A program made the position numbers and the translations under genes. A DNA stretch of 64,000 bases from Lysobacterales bacterium 15-68-25. Lineage in GTDB: Bacteria; Pseudomonadota; Gammaproteobacteria; Xanthomonadales; Rhodanobacteraceae. Under the pieces are notes generated by a model. It was given only the letters and a program-made list of their open reading frames with translations, searched no databases and had not been told where the DNA came from. Location of the stretch: the NCBI GenBank assembly GCA_002279065.1, contig NCKB01000015.1, positions 1 through 64,000 of the forward strand, in the 5' to 3' direction. The number at the start of each line of letters is the position of its first letter. Within the stretch, counting starts at the first letter, position 1. Positions 43,201 to 51,974 of this stretch are shown here, piece after piece.

Positions 43201-45239
43201 TAGAAATCGCGCAGCTCTCGCTGCAGTCGCACCTTCAGATGGTGGCCGGCGACGCGCTGCCCCTCGGCGTTGACGCGGACGATCTCGAAACCGGCCGGCG
43301 CCTCGCTCTCCGCGCCCTGCTTGGGATCGAACTCCGGCCGCACGCCGACCAGGCTGTCCGCCGGCCAGTAGGTGCGCTTGAGCAGGCGGGTGACGGCGCG
43401 GCCGCCGGTCTCGTAGACGCTGCCGGACAGCGTCACGGCCAGCGGCGCGACCGGCTTCACGTCGTCGGGCAGCGCGATGTCCTGCGCCAGTTCGCCCTGG
43501 GCATCGAGCTTGGTATCGACCACGTCGTCCGCGGACTTGGGCAGGTCGACCGTGGGATCGCCGAAGAAGGTGTCCTTCATGCTGGCCACCGGATGCACCT
43601 CCGGCGACACCAGCAGCTTGGCGGTGAAGCGGTTGCCGGCGGCCGGCGCGCCGTACAGGTAGCTCGAGGCCACTTCCAGGTGCAGCGGCTCGTTCGGCGC
43701 CAGGAGCACCTGCGTGCTGTCCAGCGCCACCTTCAGGCGCTCGGGCAGGAATTCCTCCACATGGAACGGAAACGCCTGCACCGATTCCTTGCTGGCCGGG
43801 TCGAGGCGGAACTCCAGTTGCCACAGCCCGGTCGCGGCATCGGCCGGGATCGCCTCGCTGAGGTCGTAGTAGTTCAGCGCCTTCGGCTCCAGCCGGGTAT
43901 CGGCCAGCGTGCGCCCGTCGGGCTGGCGCACGCGCACGAACAGCGGCTGCGCCTTCATCGGCTTGCCGTCCGCGTCACGCAAAAGCGCCGAGGCGTGCAG
44001 CGTCTCGCCGGGGCGGTACAGGTCGCGCCCCGACCACGCGTACACCTCGAACGGCGCCTGCTTGCGTCCGGTGATGTCGAAGTTCGAGACGTCCAGTGCC
44101 GGGCGGTTGAACGGCAGTACCGAAACGTCCTTGCCGTGCCGCGCCACCAGCACGTCGGTCGGACGCACCTGGTAGGTCATCAACGCATTGCCACCGTCGT
44201 CGGTGGTGGCCTTCAGCGTGGTGCTGCCGGAGGCGTCCTGCACAGTGACGTCCACGCCGGCCACCGGCGTGCCGTCGCGCAGCGAGGCCACATGCAGCAG
44301 TACGTTGTCCTTGTAGACGCGCAGGTGCAGGCCCAGGTCGCTGACGAAGAACACCGCGGTGTCGTAGCCGCCGCGGAAGGTGCCGCCCGCCTTCACCACC
44401 GCCATGTAGACGCCCGGCTGCGACAGCTGGGGGACGTCCTGCACCGGGATGTAGGTGACCGTGCGCTCGTTCGCGGCCCCCTTCAGCGTGTAGTGGTTGG
44501 CGTAGACCGAGTCGGCCATGTCGGTGATCGACCGCTTGGCCCGCTTGTCCTTGCTGCAGGTGTCGTACCAGTACGGATCGTGGTCCAGCTCGTAGTTGTC
44601 GCGGTGGCCGTTGCGCGGGTACGCGCAGAACAGGTCGGAAAGCGCGTTGTCGTGGACCCGGAAGAACTCGATGTCGGCGTCGTGCACGTTCACCGACACC
44701 AGCGGCAGTCCCCGCGTGCCGCGTGCCGGCAGCACGCTGCCGTGGGAGGCGAAACCGACGGCTCCGGGCAGGTTGCCGGAATAGACGTCGCGGTGGACCG
44801 CCTCGCCCAGCGTGCGGCCATCGGCTGCCAACAGGCCGGGTTTCACTTCGACCGCATAGCGGCTGTCCGGGTTGACGAACGGAAAACTGAGCGTGATGCC
44901 GTCGTTGCCCAGGCTCCAGCTGCCACTGACGGTTTCGCCCGAGGGTCCGTTCACCGCGATCAGCTGGTCGAAGCCCTGCGCCCCGGCGAGCTTGGCGTTG
45001 AACACCAGCTCCAGCTGGCTGCGACCGTCGCGCACCGAGGCGCTGGCCGACATCAGCTGGAAGTGGGTGGAGTCGGCCTTACCGGCACTCGCCGCGGTGG
45101 CCGGCGCGCCCTGCAAGGCGGGCTTGTCGCCCTGCGGATGGCCGCCGCAGGCGGCCAGCAGCAGGCACAGCAAGGGAGCCAGCAGGCGCCCGGAGGACGG
45201 AAGGGAACGACGACGCGGCGCGATCGACGGACGTGACAT
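40245..45239 (-). CDS. yfhM: Bacterial alpha-2-macroglobulin lipoprotein (YfhM-like)
   Basis: This 1664-aa protein has a lipoprotein signal (LCLLLAAC) anchoring it in the periplasm. It carries MG-type domains, a bait region, and the thioester motif C-I-E-Q within KYPYGCIEQTTS near residue 1180, followed by the alpha/alpha thioester domain. Bacterial A2M traps proteases that breach the outer membrane by covalent linkage through the thioester. The intact CxEQ says this copy should be able to crosslink. The strong ribosome site GGGAGAGG precedes ATG 45239. It forms an operon with pbpC. Confidence 0.94.
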   Translation of the reverse strand: MSRPSIAPRRRSLPSSGRLLAPLLCLLLAACGGHPQGDKPALQGAPATAASAGKADSTHFQLMSASASVRDGRSQLELVFNAKLAGAQGFDQLIAVNGPSGETVSGSWSLGNDGITLSFPFVNPDSRYAVEVKPGLLAADGRTLGEAVHRDVYSGNLPGAVGFASHGSVLPARGTRGLPLVSVNVHDADIEFFRVHDNALSDLFCAYPRNGHRDNYELDHDPYWYDTCSKDKRAKRSITDMADSVYANHYTLKGAANERTVTYIPVQDVPQLSQPGVYMAVVKAGGTFRGGYDTAVFFVSDLGLHLRVYKDNVLLHVASLRDGTPVAGVDVTVQDASGSTTLKATTDDGGNALMTYQVRPTDVLVARHGKDVSVLPFNRPALDVSNFDITGRKQAPFEVYAWSGRDLYRPGETLHASALLRDADGKPMKAQPLFVRVRQPDGRTLADTRLEPKALNYYDLSEAIPADAATGLWQLEFRLDPASKESVQAFPFHVEEFLPERLKVALDSTQVLLAPNEPLHLEVASSYLYGAPAAGNRFTAKLLVSPEVHPVASMKDTFFGDPTVDLPKSADDVVDTKLDAQGELAQDIALPDDVKPVAPLAVTLSGSVYETGGRAVTRLLKRTYWPADSLVGVRPEFDPKQGAESEAPAGFEIVRVNAEGQRVAGHHLKVRLQRELRDFYWLYERNGGWKADANASLQLVDEKDVDVGASGTTRVEFPVQWGSYRVEVYDPDTKLTTVFPFFAGYSWDDENLGKEARPDKVKLALDKARYRAGDTMKVTVTPPHDGPGVLMVESDHLLYLKDIDAKAGSTFSIPVTKDWERHDVYVVALVFRGGEATERTTPARAMGVEYVTMDRNDRRIPLTLKAPSLMRPGNPLDVTVQATGLAGKEGYVTLSAVDQGVINITDYPVPDAWSWMFAKRALATEAYDLYSRLIEAMDGDTGRLRYGGDMSGPALPKAARINPKVKIVDLFAGPVAFDAQGRAQLHVDVPDFNGSLRLSALAFTADSFGNADSSITVRAPLVVEPSTPRVMAAGDKAVVSLDLKNLSGKDGTARIKVTTTGPVRLEHGEQSVPLKDGAGTTLTLPVTAEPGAAVAGVDIHAQLNDYQVDRHFEFAVRPAWPEVLHTRPMALEGGKAVTLGGEQLAGLIPATVHARLSLSTLPPLPYGSALRSILKYPYGCIEQTTSKGYAALILDGDLAKALGLEPMAPGVRQAAVEGALSRIASFQAANGHFSFWGGTSPIMTFTTPYVVDFMLDVRDAGFAVPQDVLQKALQRLSDDLLAGGHPYYGYEHHDHMRIADEAYSGFVLARVNRAPLGTLRAIFDNERSKLVGPLPLVHFGIAFKLMGDNERAQKAIAEAFAWNKERPWYVGDYGSDLRDLALMVALTHTYGLNKPEYDAKLIDWARNVDNYVRGRKQADPLFFWSWSYLSTQEQVAIARVAKAFGAAGSAPLAVSITVGGKAEQAPEARVWTRDLDAAELASGVRLQPTSDATVFATLDTAGITKAPPPPDDSQVDVRRSYFTTDGQPWTGDTLKEGDTLIVELTIEARTFMPDAMVTDLLPGGLEVENLNLSGAQQWAGVVIDGIDLQQHDSAAQVQHEEYRDDRYAAALKLDRGDAAHVFYLVRAVTPGTYTVPPPQVEDMYRPAIRGIGKSDPAQIKVVEP

Positions 45240-45423
45240 GGTGACCTCTCCCTGGATGCAGCCGAAGTATGGCTTCCTTTCATGGCGACGCGATGGCGTA
45301 GGCCAGGCGAGCCGTCATGGAATTCTGGCATGCGAGGGCAAGATCCCGGGCCGGTCTCGCCGCAATGTCGAATTGCGCCTACGCCGGTCGTCGTCGATGC
45401 AGAAGCCCACTCCGGAGTGCCGC

Positions 45424-46083
45424 ATGACCGCCCTTCCCCGCCTGTACGCCCATCCGTTCTCGTCCTACTGCCAGAAGGTGCTGGTCGCCCTCTACGAGCA
45501 GGACACGCCGTTCGAGTACCGCCATCTCGAATCCCCCGGCGCGATGGACGAGTTGGCCGGACTCTGGCCGATGAAGCGTTTCCCGGTGTTGCTGGACGGC
45601 GACCGCACCGTGCTCGAGGCGACCTGCATCATCGAATACCTGCAGCAGCGCCACCCAGGCAGGCACCGTCTGATCCCGGATGCTCCAGACACAGCACTGG
45701 ACGTGCGCCAGATGGACCGCTTCTTCGACAACTACGTGTCCACCCCGCAGCAGAAGATCGTATTCGACCGGCTGCGTCCCGCCGATCGGCGCGATCCTCA
45801 TGGCGTCGATGAAGCGCGTGCCATGCTGGACACCAGCTACGCCTGGCTGGATCGACACATGGCCGAACGCACGTGGGCGGCCGGAGAACAGTTCAGCCTC
45901 GCGGACTGCGGCGCCGCGCCGTTCCTGTTCTATGCCGACTGGACGCATCCGATCCCGGGCTCGTGCGCCAACGTCCATGCCTATCGCGCCCGCCTGCTGT
46001 CCCGGCCATCGATGGTCCGCGCGGTGGAAGAGGCGCGCCCCTATCGCCACTACTTCCCGCTCGGTGCACCCGATCGCGACTGA
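45424..46083 (+). CDS. Glutathione S-transferase family protein
   Basis: This 219-aa protein has an N-terminal thioredoxin-like domain with a Ser-Ser-Tyr-Cys turn (PFSSYCQKVLVALYEQ), the cis-Pro in KRFPVLLDGD and the glutathione-contacting VLEATCIIEYL. A helical C-terminal domain follows. It belongs to a different GST class from the gene at 35542, since the active-site SSYC turn differs. The start at ATG 45424 follows GGAG. It is divergent from yfhM. The substrate is unknown. Confidence 0.88.
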   Translation: MTALPRLYAHPFSSYCQKVLVALYEQDTPFEYRHLESPGAMDELAGLWPMKRFPVLLDGDRTVLEATCIIEYLQQRHPGRHRLIPDAPDTALDVRQMDRFFDNYVSTPQQKIVFDRLRPADRRDPHGVDEARAMLDTSYAWLDRHMAERTWAAGEQFSLADCGAAPFLFYADWTHPIPGSCANVHAYRARLLSRPSMVRAVEEARPYRHYFPLGAPDRD

Positions 46084-46150
46084 TCGCGGCAGCGCGGTGA
46101 GTGGGCCCGGCGAGGTGCCCGGACTGACCGTTACATCGACCTGCCGCGGC

Positions 46151-46178
46151 AAAAAAGGCGGCAGCCGGGGCTGCCGCC
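46151..46178 (-). terminator. Intrinsic terminator of the 46207-46755 gene
   Basis: A perfect 10-bp stem (GGCGGCAGCC / GGCTGCCGCC, 46157-46166 with 46169-46178) is followed on the minus strand by six T (complement of 46151-46156). It lies 28 bases after the stop codon and also faces the convergent GST gene. Confidence 0.85.
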
Positions 46179-46206
46179 TGACATGCGTCGGCACATGGAT
46201 ATCCGA

Positions 46207-46755
46207 TCAGGGCTTGCCGCCGGCCCCGGAGGGCACACCTGCCGCCGCGGGAGTGGGCGGCGGGCTGTTGCGCATGAAGCGGGGCATCGGTGGCGGCGTC
46301 CTCCAGCCTCCATCGGGCGAGCGACGCCACGCCTGCGGGCGAAGCTCGTCGCGGTTGACCAGCGTCAAGCGATGACCGTCCTCGTGCTGCCAGAACCAGC
46401 GGCCGGCGGGTACCGGCTGGGCGGACACGTAGAAGAAGCTGGCGTCGTAGCGGCCATCCTCGCGGAGCTTGGCCTGCATGCCCAGCTTCATCACGAACTG
46501 GCTCGCCACGGGCCTGCCGCGATAGGACGCGGGCCTCGTGACCATCCTGTCGAGCGTCTCGCGAAGCAACCGGTCGTAGCGGGGACTCAACTCCACCGCT
46601 GGAGAGACATCGGTTACCTTGCCATGGGAATCGACCTGCACCAGCACGGGCAGGACATGATCGGGAAAACTGTTCAGCGACCGGCTGTCGGCGTGCACCG
46701 CCGCACTGCCGAGTGCCAGGCATCCGGCCAGGACGATGGGGAGAGCAACTTTCAT
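46207..46755 (-). CDS. Secreted protein with TonB C-terminal-like domain
   Basis: This 182-aa protein has a signal peptide (residues 1-22) and a domain whose VLVQVDSHGKVTDVSPAV segment, followed by a paired strand (ASQFVMKLGMQAKL), is the fold pattern of energy-transducer TonB C-terminal domains (VxVxVdxxGxV). It lacks a transmembrane anchor and the Pro-rich arm, so it is not a working TonB. A Pro-rich tail (PTPAAAGVPSG) ends the protein. The start is fixed by AAGGAGG before ATG 46755. Function unknown. Confidence 0.75.
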   Translation of the reverse strand: MKVALPIVLAGCLALGSAAVHADSRSLNSFPDHVLPVLVQVDSHGKVTDVSPAVELSPRYDRLLRETLDRMVTRPASYRGRPVASQFVMKLGMQAKLREDGRYDASFFYVSAQPVPAGRWFWQHEDGHRLTLVNRDELRPQAWRRSPDGGWRTPPPMPRFMRNSPPPTPAAAGVPSGAGGKP

Positions 46756-46960
46756 GACGACCTCCTTGGGCCAGGGTGCCAGTCGCGCATGGACCAAGCT
46801 GGGTTGGGAAGCATCGACAATCAAGCATTTCCTCAACCCACCGGTTCAGGATAGCACCCGACTCTCTCCGCCAAGCAGGTTCGCTGCGACAACCCGGCTC
46901 GGCGCAGCCCCCGACCATGGCGGCCAACCACCCCACCCGCTACCGAGCCAGCACCGTCAT

Positions 46961-47185
46961 GTCCGGTACCGCCACCATCCCGCTGCCCCACCGCACAGCC
47001 CTTGCCGACTCGCCGGTGCACCATATCGCCGTCGTCGTCGTCGGCACCGCCGGCTGGATGACAGCCTCGCCGCCATCGACAACCTGATCGAGCGCAGTGC
47101 GCGCAACTTCCCCGACCACCGCGAGCTGCTCGGCGCCATTCCGCCGCGGTCGCGCGAGGAGACGCTGCAGGTGTATTTCTGGTGA
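46961..47185 (+). pseudogene. Possible frameshifted small gene or gene remnant
   Basis: The last 45 codons before TGA 47183-47185 (LDDSLAAIDNLIERSARNF and then PDHRELLGAIPPRSREE) look like real protein, rich in charged helix formers. Upstream in that frame the residues are Arg/His-rich nonsense, while the neighbouring frame from ATG 46961 reads a plausible N-terminus (MSGTATIPLPHRTALADSPV, then HHIAVVVVGTAG). The switch point is near 47055, just after a GTC/CGT repeat. This is either a one-base frameshift or a decayed gene. No homologue is recognised. The rest of the 46756-47210 gap holds nothing else that I can see. Confidence 0.4.
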
Positions 47186-47210
47186 TCGGCGGGTAACGGA
47201 CGCGACTGCC

Positions 47211-47969
47211 TCAGCGCGTCGCCTCCGGCCCGGCCACGCGATCGATGTATTTCAGCTCGCCGAGCGACCTCGGCTCGCCGGGGATCAGCCCCAGGCACTT
47301 CCGGTACGCCGCGCGCGCCTCGGGGTAACGGTGCAGCTCGACCAGGTCGTAGCCCTCGCCGCGCAACGCCTTGCAGGTCATCTCGGCCACTTGCTTGTCG
47401 TCCATCGTCAGGCTGGCATGGTCCTCGGCCACTTCGTAGTGCTTCAGCGATTCCTCCCACGCACGCTTGCGCTGGTAGGCAAAGCCGATCTCGATGTTGT
47501 ACTGGGTATCGAACGGCGCCAGCGCGAGCGCCTTGTCCAGCTCGACGATGGCGTCGTCGTAGCGGGCCATCTCGTTGTAGGCGTAGCCGCGTCCCCAGCA
47601 CGCCATCGCCCAGGCCGGGCCGATCACCCGGGACGTGGCGATGTGCTTGTCCGAGGCCGCCATCGTGGAGTACAGCAAGGCGTCGGCCATGCTCCGGGCG
47701 CTGAAGATCGTGTCGGTGTGGCCACGGTATTTCGTCTCGTAATAGCCGACCACCTCGTCGAATGGTCCGTCGATGGCCGCCTGGATGTGGCCCTGCTGGA
47801 TCATCTGCACGCCCTCGACCACGCGCTGCACCTGCGCGTCCTCGGTCGCCTGCTCGGCCGGATCCGGCTGCACGATCCGGATTTCCTGCCCGGCCGGCTT
47901 ATCCGGATGCGTGGCACAGGCGGCCAGCCCCAAGGCGATCCATGCGATCGCCGCGCACTTCCATTTCAT
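47211..47969 (-). CDS. TPR-repeat lipoprotein
   Basis: This 252-aa protein has a lipoprotein signal (AWIALGLAAC). The mature part contains tetratricopeptide-like helical pairs (WGRGYAYNEMARYDDAIVEL then DKALALAPFDTQYNIEIGFA, residues about 130-175, and a later ARAAYRKCLGLIPGE), so it is likely a periplasmic scaffold for a protein complex. The start at ATG 47969 is set by the GGGGAGGCGAGG ribosome site. It is divergent from the DUF885 gene. The partner is unknown. Confidence 0.82.
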   Translation of the reverse strand: MKWKCAAIAWIALGLAACATHPDKPAGQEIRIVQPDPAEQATEDAQVQRVVEGVQMIQQGHIQAAIDGPFDEVVGYYETKYRGHTDTIFSARSMADALLYSTMAASDKHIATSRVIGPAWAMACWGRGYAYNEMARYDDAIVELDKALALAPFDTQYNIEIGFAYQRKRAWEESLKHYEVAEDHASLTMDDKQVAEMTCKALRGEGYDLVELHRYPEARAAYRKCLGLIPGEPRSLGELKYIDRVAGPEATR

Positions 47970-48168
47970 CCTCGCCTCCCCTTGCGGTCCATCCTTGTCC
48001 ACGCAGCGCCATGGCACCGCCCCCTGGCTCCGGTATGCCAGCGCCGCGTGCGGACAGCAAGTCGCACATGGTGGACGCCCCTCCCGACAGCGCCGCCTGC
48101 CGGTGATTGCCCCTTGCGGCGGCAGCGCCTAATGTCGGCGGGTCCAACACACCCTGGGGAGGAGCACC

Positions 48169-49971
48169 ATGCAATCGTTGCGCACGCTCACGCTATCCGC
48201 CGTCATCGCCACCGCGCTGCTGGTCGGCTGCTCGCAGGACAAGGCCCCACCGACCAGCCAGGCCACCGCGCCGGCGCCGGCGGCCACCACGGCCGCCAAG
48301 CCGGTCGCCCACCGCGACGCCGAGCTGGCCACGGCGGTCGATGGTTTCATCCAGGGCATGTTCGACCATGACCCGGTGTTCGCCGCCAACGCCGGCAAGC
48401 ACGAGTACGACGGCAAGCTGCCCGACTACAGCGCGGACGGCCTGAAGGCGATGGCGACGTGGCTGCACGACGAGCGCAGCAAGTTCGCCGCCTTCACCGA
48501 CGACAGCCTCGACGCCGAGGGCCGCTTCCACCGCGACTACGTGCTGGCGGTGATCGACGGGCAGCTGTTCTGGCTGGAGCAGTCCGGCTTCCCCTATTCC
48601 AACCCGGCCTTCTACACCGACCATCTCTCGCCGAGCATGTACGTGACCCGGCCGTATGCGCCGCTGGCCGACCGCATGGCGGCCTTCGTGCGCTACGAGG
48701 AGGCGCTGCCGACCGCGCTGGCGCAGGTGAAGGCGAACCTGAGGCTGCCGCTGCCGGCGAGCTACGTCGACCTGGGCGTCAATTCCTTCGGCGGCTACGC
48801 CGCGTTCTTCAAGAAGGATGTGCCCGGCATCTTCGCCGACGTGAAGGACCCGGCCCTGCAGGCGCGCTTCAAGACCGCCAATGCGGCGGCGATCAAGGCC
48901 GCACAGGATCTGGCCGACTGGCTCAAGGCGCAGAAGCCGCACGCCACCCAGGACTTCGCGCTGGGCGCGGACAAGTTCGCCGCCATGCTCAAGGCGACCG
49001 AACGGGTCGACCTGCCGCTGGGCCAGCTCAAGGCCGTCGGCGAGTCGGACCTCCAGCGCAACCTCGCCGCGCTCAAGAGCGCCTGCGACCAGTTCGCCCC
49101 CGGCAAGTCGCTGGCCGCCTGCGTGGCCAAGGAGGCCGCGGACAAGCCCACCGGCGGCGCGGTCGAAGGCGCGCGCAAGCAGCTGGCCGGGCTGCGCCAG
49201 TTCATCGTCGACAAGAACCTGGTGACGATCCCCGGTACCGAGCAGGCCAAGGTGGAGGAAGCCCCGCCGTTCAACCGCTGGAACTTCGCCTACATCGAGA
49301 TTCCCGGCCCGTACGAGAAGAACCTGCCGTCGGTCTACTACATCGCCCCGCCCGACCCGCACTGGAGCAAGGCCGACCAGGCCGCCTACGTGCCGGGCAA
49401 GGCGGCGCTGCTGTTCGTCTCCTCGCACGAGGTGTGGCCGGGCCACTTCCTGCAGTTCCTGCACGCCAACCGCGCGCAGTGGATGTTCGGCCGGCTGTTC
49501 GTCGGCTACGCCTATGCCGAGGGTTGGGCGCACTACGCCGAGGAGATGATGTACGACCAGGGCGTCGACGGTGCCACGCCGGAGGTGCACATCGGCCAGC
49601 TCACCAATGCGCTGCTGCGCGACGTGCGCTACCTCTCGGCGATCGGCCTGCATACCGGCGGCATGACCATGGCCGAGTCGGAGAAGATGTTCCGCGAGCA
49701 GGCCTTCCAGGACCCGGGCAGCGCCCGCCAGCAGGCCGCGCGCGGCACCTACGACCCGGCCTACCTCAACTACACACTGGGCAAGCTGATGATCATGCAG
49801 CTGCGCCAGGACTGGATGGCCAAGCACCCGGGACCGGATGCGCTGAAGGCCTTCCACGACCAGTTCCTCAGCTACGGCGGCCCGCCGATCCCGCTGGTGC
49901 GCCAGCAGATGCTCGGCGGTCCGGCGGAAGCGAAGCTGTGGACCAAACCCGAGGCCACCACGGCGCAGTAA
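48169..49971 (+). CDS. DUF885 family metallopeptidase lipoprotein
   Basis: This 600-aa protein has a lipoprotein signal (AVIATALLVGC) followed by an Ala/Pro linker. The predicted active site is HEVWPGH near residue 420, with a later acidic residue region (EGWAHYAEEMMYDQG), together the zinc-binding signature of DUF885 proteins. These are presumed peptidases of the envelope, and no substrate is established that I know of. GGGGAGGAGC lies just upstream of the ATG. The palindrome GCCCCGCCGGCCGGCGGGGC (49987-50006) after the stop may end transcription. Confidence 0.88.
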   Translation: MQSLRTLTLSAVIATALLVGCSQDKAPPTSQATAPAPAATTAAKPVAHRDAELATAVDGFIQGMFDHDPVFAANAGKHEYDGKLPDYSADGLKAMATWLHDERSKFAAFTDDSLDAEGRFHRDYVLAVIDGQLFWLEQSGFPYSNPAFYTDHLSPSMYVTRPYAPLADRMAAFVRYEEALPTALAQVKANLRLPLPASYVDLGVNSFGGYAAFFKKDVPGIFADVKDPALQARFKTANAAAIKAAQDLADWLKAQKPHATQDFALGADKFAAMLKATERVDLPLGQLKAVGESDLQRNLAALKSACDQFAPGKSLAACVAKEAADKPTGGAVEGARKQLAGLRQFIVDKNLVTIPGTEQAKVEEAPPFNRWNFAYIEIPGPYEKNLPSVYYIAPPDPHWSKADQAAYVPGKAALLFVSSHEVWPGHFLQFLHANRAQWMFGRLFVGYAYAEGWAHYAEEMMYDQGVDGATPEVHIGQLTNALLRDVRYLSAIGLHTGGMTMAESEKMFREQAFQDPGSARQQAARGTYDPAYLNYTLGKLMIMQLRQDWMAKHPGPDALKAFHDQFLSYGGPPIPLVRQQMLGGPAEAKLWTKPEATTAQ

Positions 49972-50176
49972 GTCTTGGCGCCCCACGCCCCGCCGGCCGG
50001 CGGGGCGACCGGCCGCGGGGACGGCGGCGTGCGCCCACGACTTCGCCGCCCTGCACCGGCGCCCGCCGGTTCCGCGCCCCCGCAACCTGTTAGCAATCGC
50101 CCCCGCCGGCTGCCGCGCAATTCCCCCGATCCAGCGGTAGGCTCGAGCCGTCGAGCACCAACAGGGGGTACGCGAC

Positions 50177-50635
50177 ATGATCGAGGCATTCCACCGCGGC
50201 ACGCCGGCGCAGGTCTGGCAGGAACTGGTGCAACAAGCCGCCCGGCACGCCGGGCACCCGCTGGACGAGACCCAGGAGAGCCACCTGGTCTTCGTGCTGC
50301 TGCGCTTCCAGCGCGACGCGCAACTGCTCAGCCACACCCACGGCCTGGACTGGCTCGACGCGCTCGAGCAAGTAGGCAGCGCGCGCACCGAAGCGCTGCG
50401 CGACGTCGGCGACCGCTGCCTGCTGGTGGCCGGACTGTTCCCGCAGCTGGCCGAACGCCGCCGGGTGAGCGTGGGCTACTACGTCGACATCGGCCGCGCC
50501 GCCTACCAGGGCGTGGCCGACGCCGGCCGGCGCGCCTACGCGGCGCTGTACGAGCAACTTGCCGCCAGCTATCGCGAGCTCGTGCACACGCTGTCGGCGA
50601 TGCGCCGGATCGACGTGCCCGCCGTGCTGCACTAG
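50177..50635 (+). CDS. Conserved-looking hypothetical protein
   Basis: This 152-aa protein is soluble and all-helical by composition (WQELVQQAARHAGHPLDETQ, LEQVGSARTEALRDVGDRCL). It has no signal peptide, membrane helix, Cys or recognisable catalytic motif. A clear ribosome site (GGGGG about 10 bases before ATG) and normal codon use support it as a gene. I do not recognise a family. It is convergent with an MFS transporter gene. Confidence 0.72.
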   Translation: MIEAFHRGTPAQVWQELVQQAARHAGHPLDETQESHLVFVLLRFQRDAQLLSHTHGLDWLDALEQVGSARTEALRDVGDRCLLVAGLFPQLAERRRVSVGYYVDIGRAAYQGVADAGRRAYAALYEQLAASYRELVHTLSAMRRIDVPAVLH

Positions 50636-50666
50636 GCCATCGCGGGCTGCCGGCCCCGCGCGTGGA

Positions 50667-51854
50667 TCAGGCGGTGGCCGCCTGCAGCCGATGTGCGCGC
50701 CACTGCGAGAGCATCGCCACCAGTGCCAGCGCACCACCGAACAGGCTGACACCGAACCATCCCAGGTGATGCCAGGCGAACGCGGCGCCGATCGATCCGA
50801 GCGAACCGCCGAAGAACATGGTGGTCATGAACACCGTGTTGAGCCGGCTCTTGTACTCCGGATGCAGGCCGTAGATGAGGTGCTGGTGGGAGACCAGCGC
50901 CACCTGCACGCCGAAGTCCAGCAGCATCACGCCGACCACCATGCCGATGACCGACTCCCACAACCCGAACACCAGCCAGGCCAGCAGCGCCACCGAGGTC
51001 CCCAGCGCGATCACCACGTAGGGGCCACGACGGTCGGCCATGCGCCCGGCCAGCGGCGCCATCGCCACACCGACTGCACCGACCACGCCGAACAGGCCGG
51101 CTACGTCCGGGCCCAGATGGAACGCCGGCTGTTGCAGGCGCAGCGCGAGGATGGTCCAGAACGCGGTGAATGCGGCGAACAGCATGCCCTGGGTGAAACC
51201 CGCGCGACGCAGTACCGGCTCGCCTCGCCACAGCCCAACCAGCGACGCCAGCAGTGCGCCGTAGTGCAGCGACCGGTTCGGCCGGTGCACTGGCAGGCAC
51301 AGCCGCATCAGCAGCGCGCTGCCCAGCGCGATCGGCACGGCCACCCAGAACATCGTCTGCCAGCCGAAATGTTCGGCGACGAAGCCGGCCAGCGTACGGC
51401 TGAACAGAATGCCGGTGAGCAGGCCGCTCATCACGAAGCCGATCGCCGCACCCCGCCGCGACGGCTCGGCCAGGATCGCCACGAACGGCACGATCTGCTG
51501 TGCCACGGTGGAAGCTGCGCCCAGCGCCAGCGAGGCCGCCAGCAGGCTCCAGGCACTGGTGGAGAGCGCCGCGCCCGCCGAGGCGACGGCCACCGCGACG
51601 AACTGCACGACGATCAGCCGCCGACGCTCGTACAGGTCGCCCAGCGGCAACAGCAGCAACAGTCCCAGCGCATAGCCGACCTGGGTCAGCGTGGCGACCA
51701 GCCCGGCCACGCCACCAGCGGGAAAGCGCGCGGCGATCATGCCGAGCATCGGCTGGTTGTAATAGATGTTGGCCACCGCGGTACCGCAGGCCAGCGCCAT
51801 CGCGAACAGCGCGCTGCGGGTGAGTGGAGGCACCGGTGTCTGGGCAGTCGTCAC
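50667..51854 (-). CDS. MFS transporter
   Basis: This 395-aa twelve-helix transporter has the first-helix signature GTAVANIYYNQPMLGMI of a group related to arabinose or drug exporters. The loop after helix 2 is PLGDLYERRRLIVVQ, and after helix 8 AGRMADRRGP. The substrate is unknown. I place the start at GTG 51854, where the first helix follows after about 17 residues; the longer frame upstream lacks transporter-like sequence. The FAD monooxygenase gene is 120 bases upstream on the same strand, so a catabolic or export unit is possible. Confidence 0.85.
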   Translation of the reverse strand: MTTAQTPVPPLTRSALFAMALACGTAVANIYYNQPMLGMIAARFPAGGVAGLVATLTQVGYALGLLLLLPLGDLYERRRLIVVQFVAVAVASAGAALSTSAWSLLAASLALGAASTVAQQIVPFVAILAEPSRRGAAIGFVMSGLLTGILFSRTLAGFVAEHFGWQTMFWVAVPIALGSALLMRLCLPVHRPNRSLHYGALLASLVGLWRGEPVLRRAGFTQGMLFAAFTAFWTILALRLQQPAFHLGPDVAGLFGVVGAVGVAMAPLAGRMADRRGPYVVIALGTSVALLAWLVFGLWESVIGMVVGVMLLDFGVQVALVSHQHLIYGLHPEYKSRLNTVFMTTMFFGGSLGSIGAAFAWHHLGWFGVSLFGGALALVAMLSQWRAHRLQAATA

Positions 51855-51974
51855 GCAGGGATCCGTTTCATCGCGCCATCCCTTCACATCGCCGTGGCCC
51901 GTTGGCAGCCCAACGGACATGGCCACGACACGGCATGGCTGAAGCGCAACAGGTGGCCCCATTCGACGCGAATC

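Noticed and set aside
42774-45236. An 820-codon plus-strand frame antisense to yfhM
   Set aside because: Same reasons: shadow of a highly expressed-looking, GC3-rich gene, and composition unlike protein.
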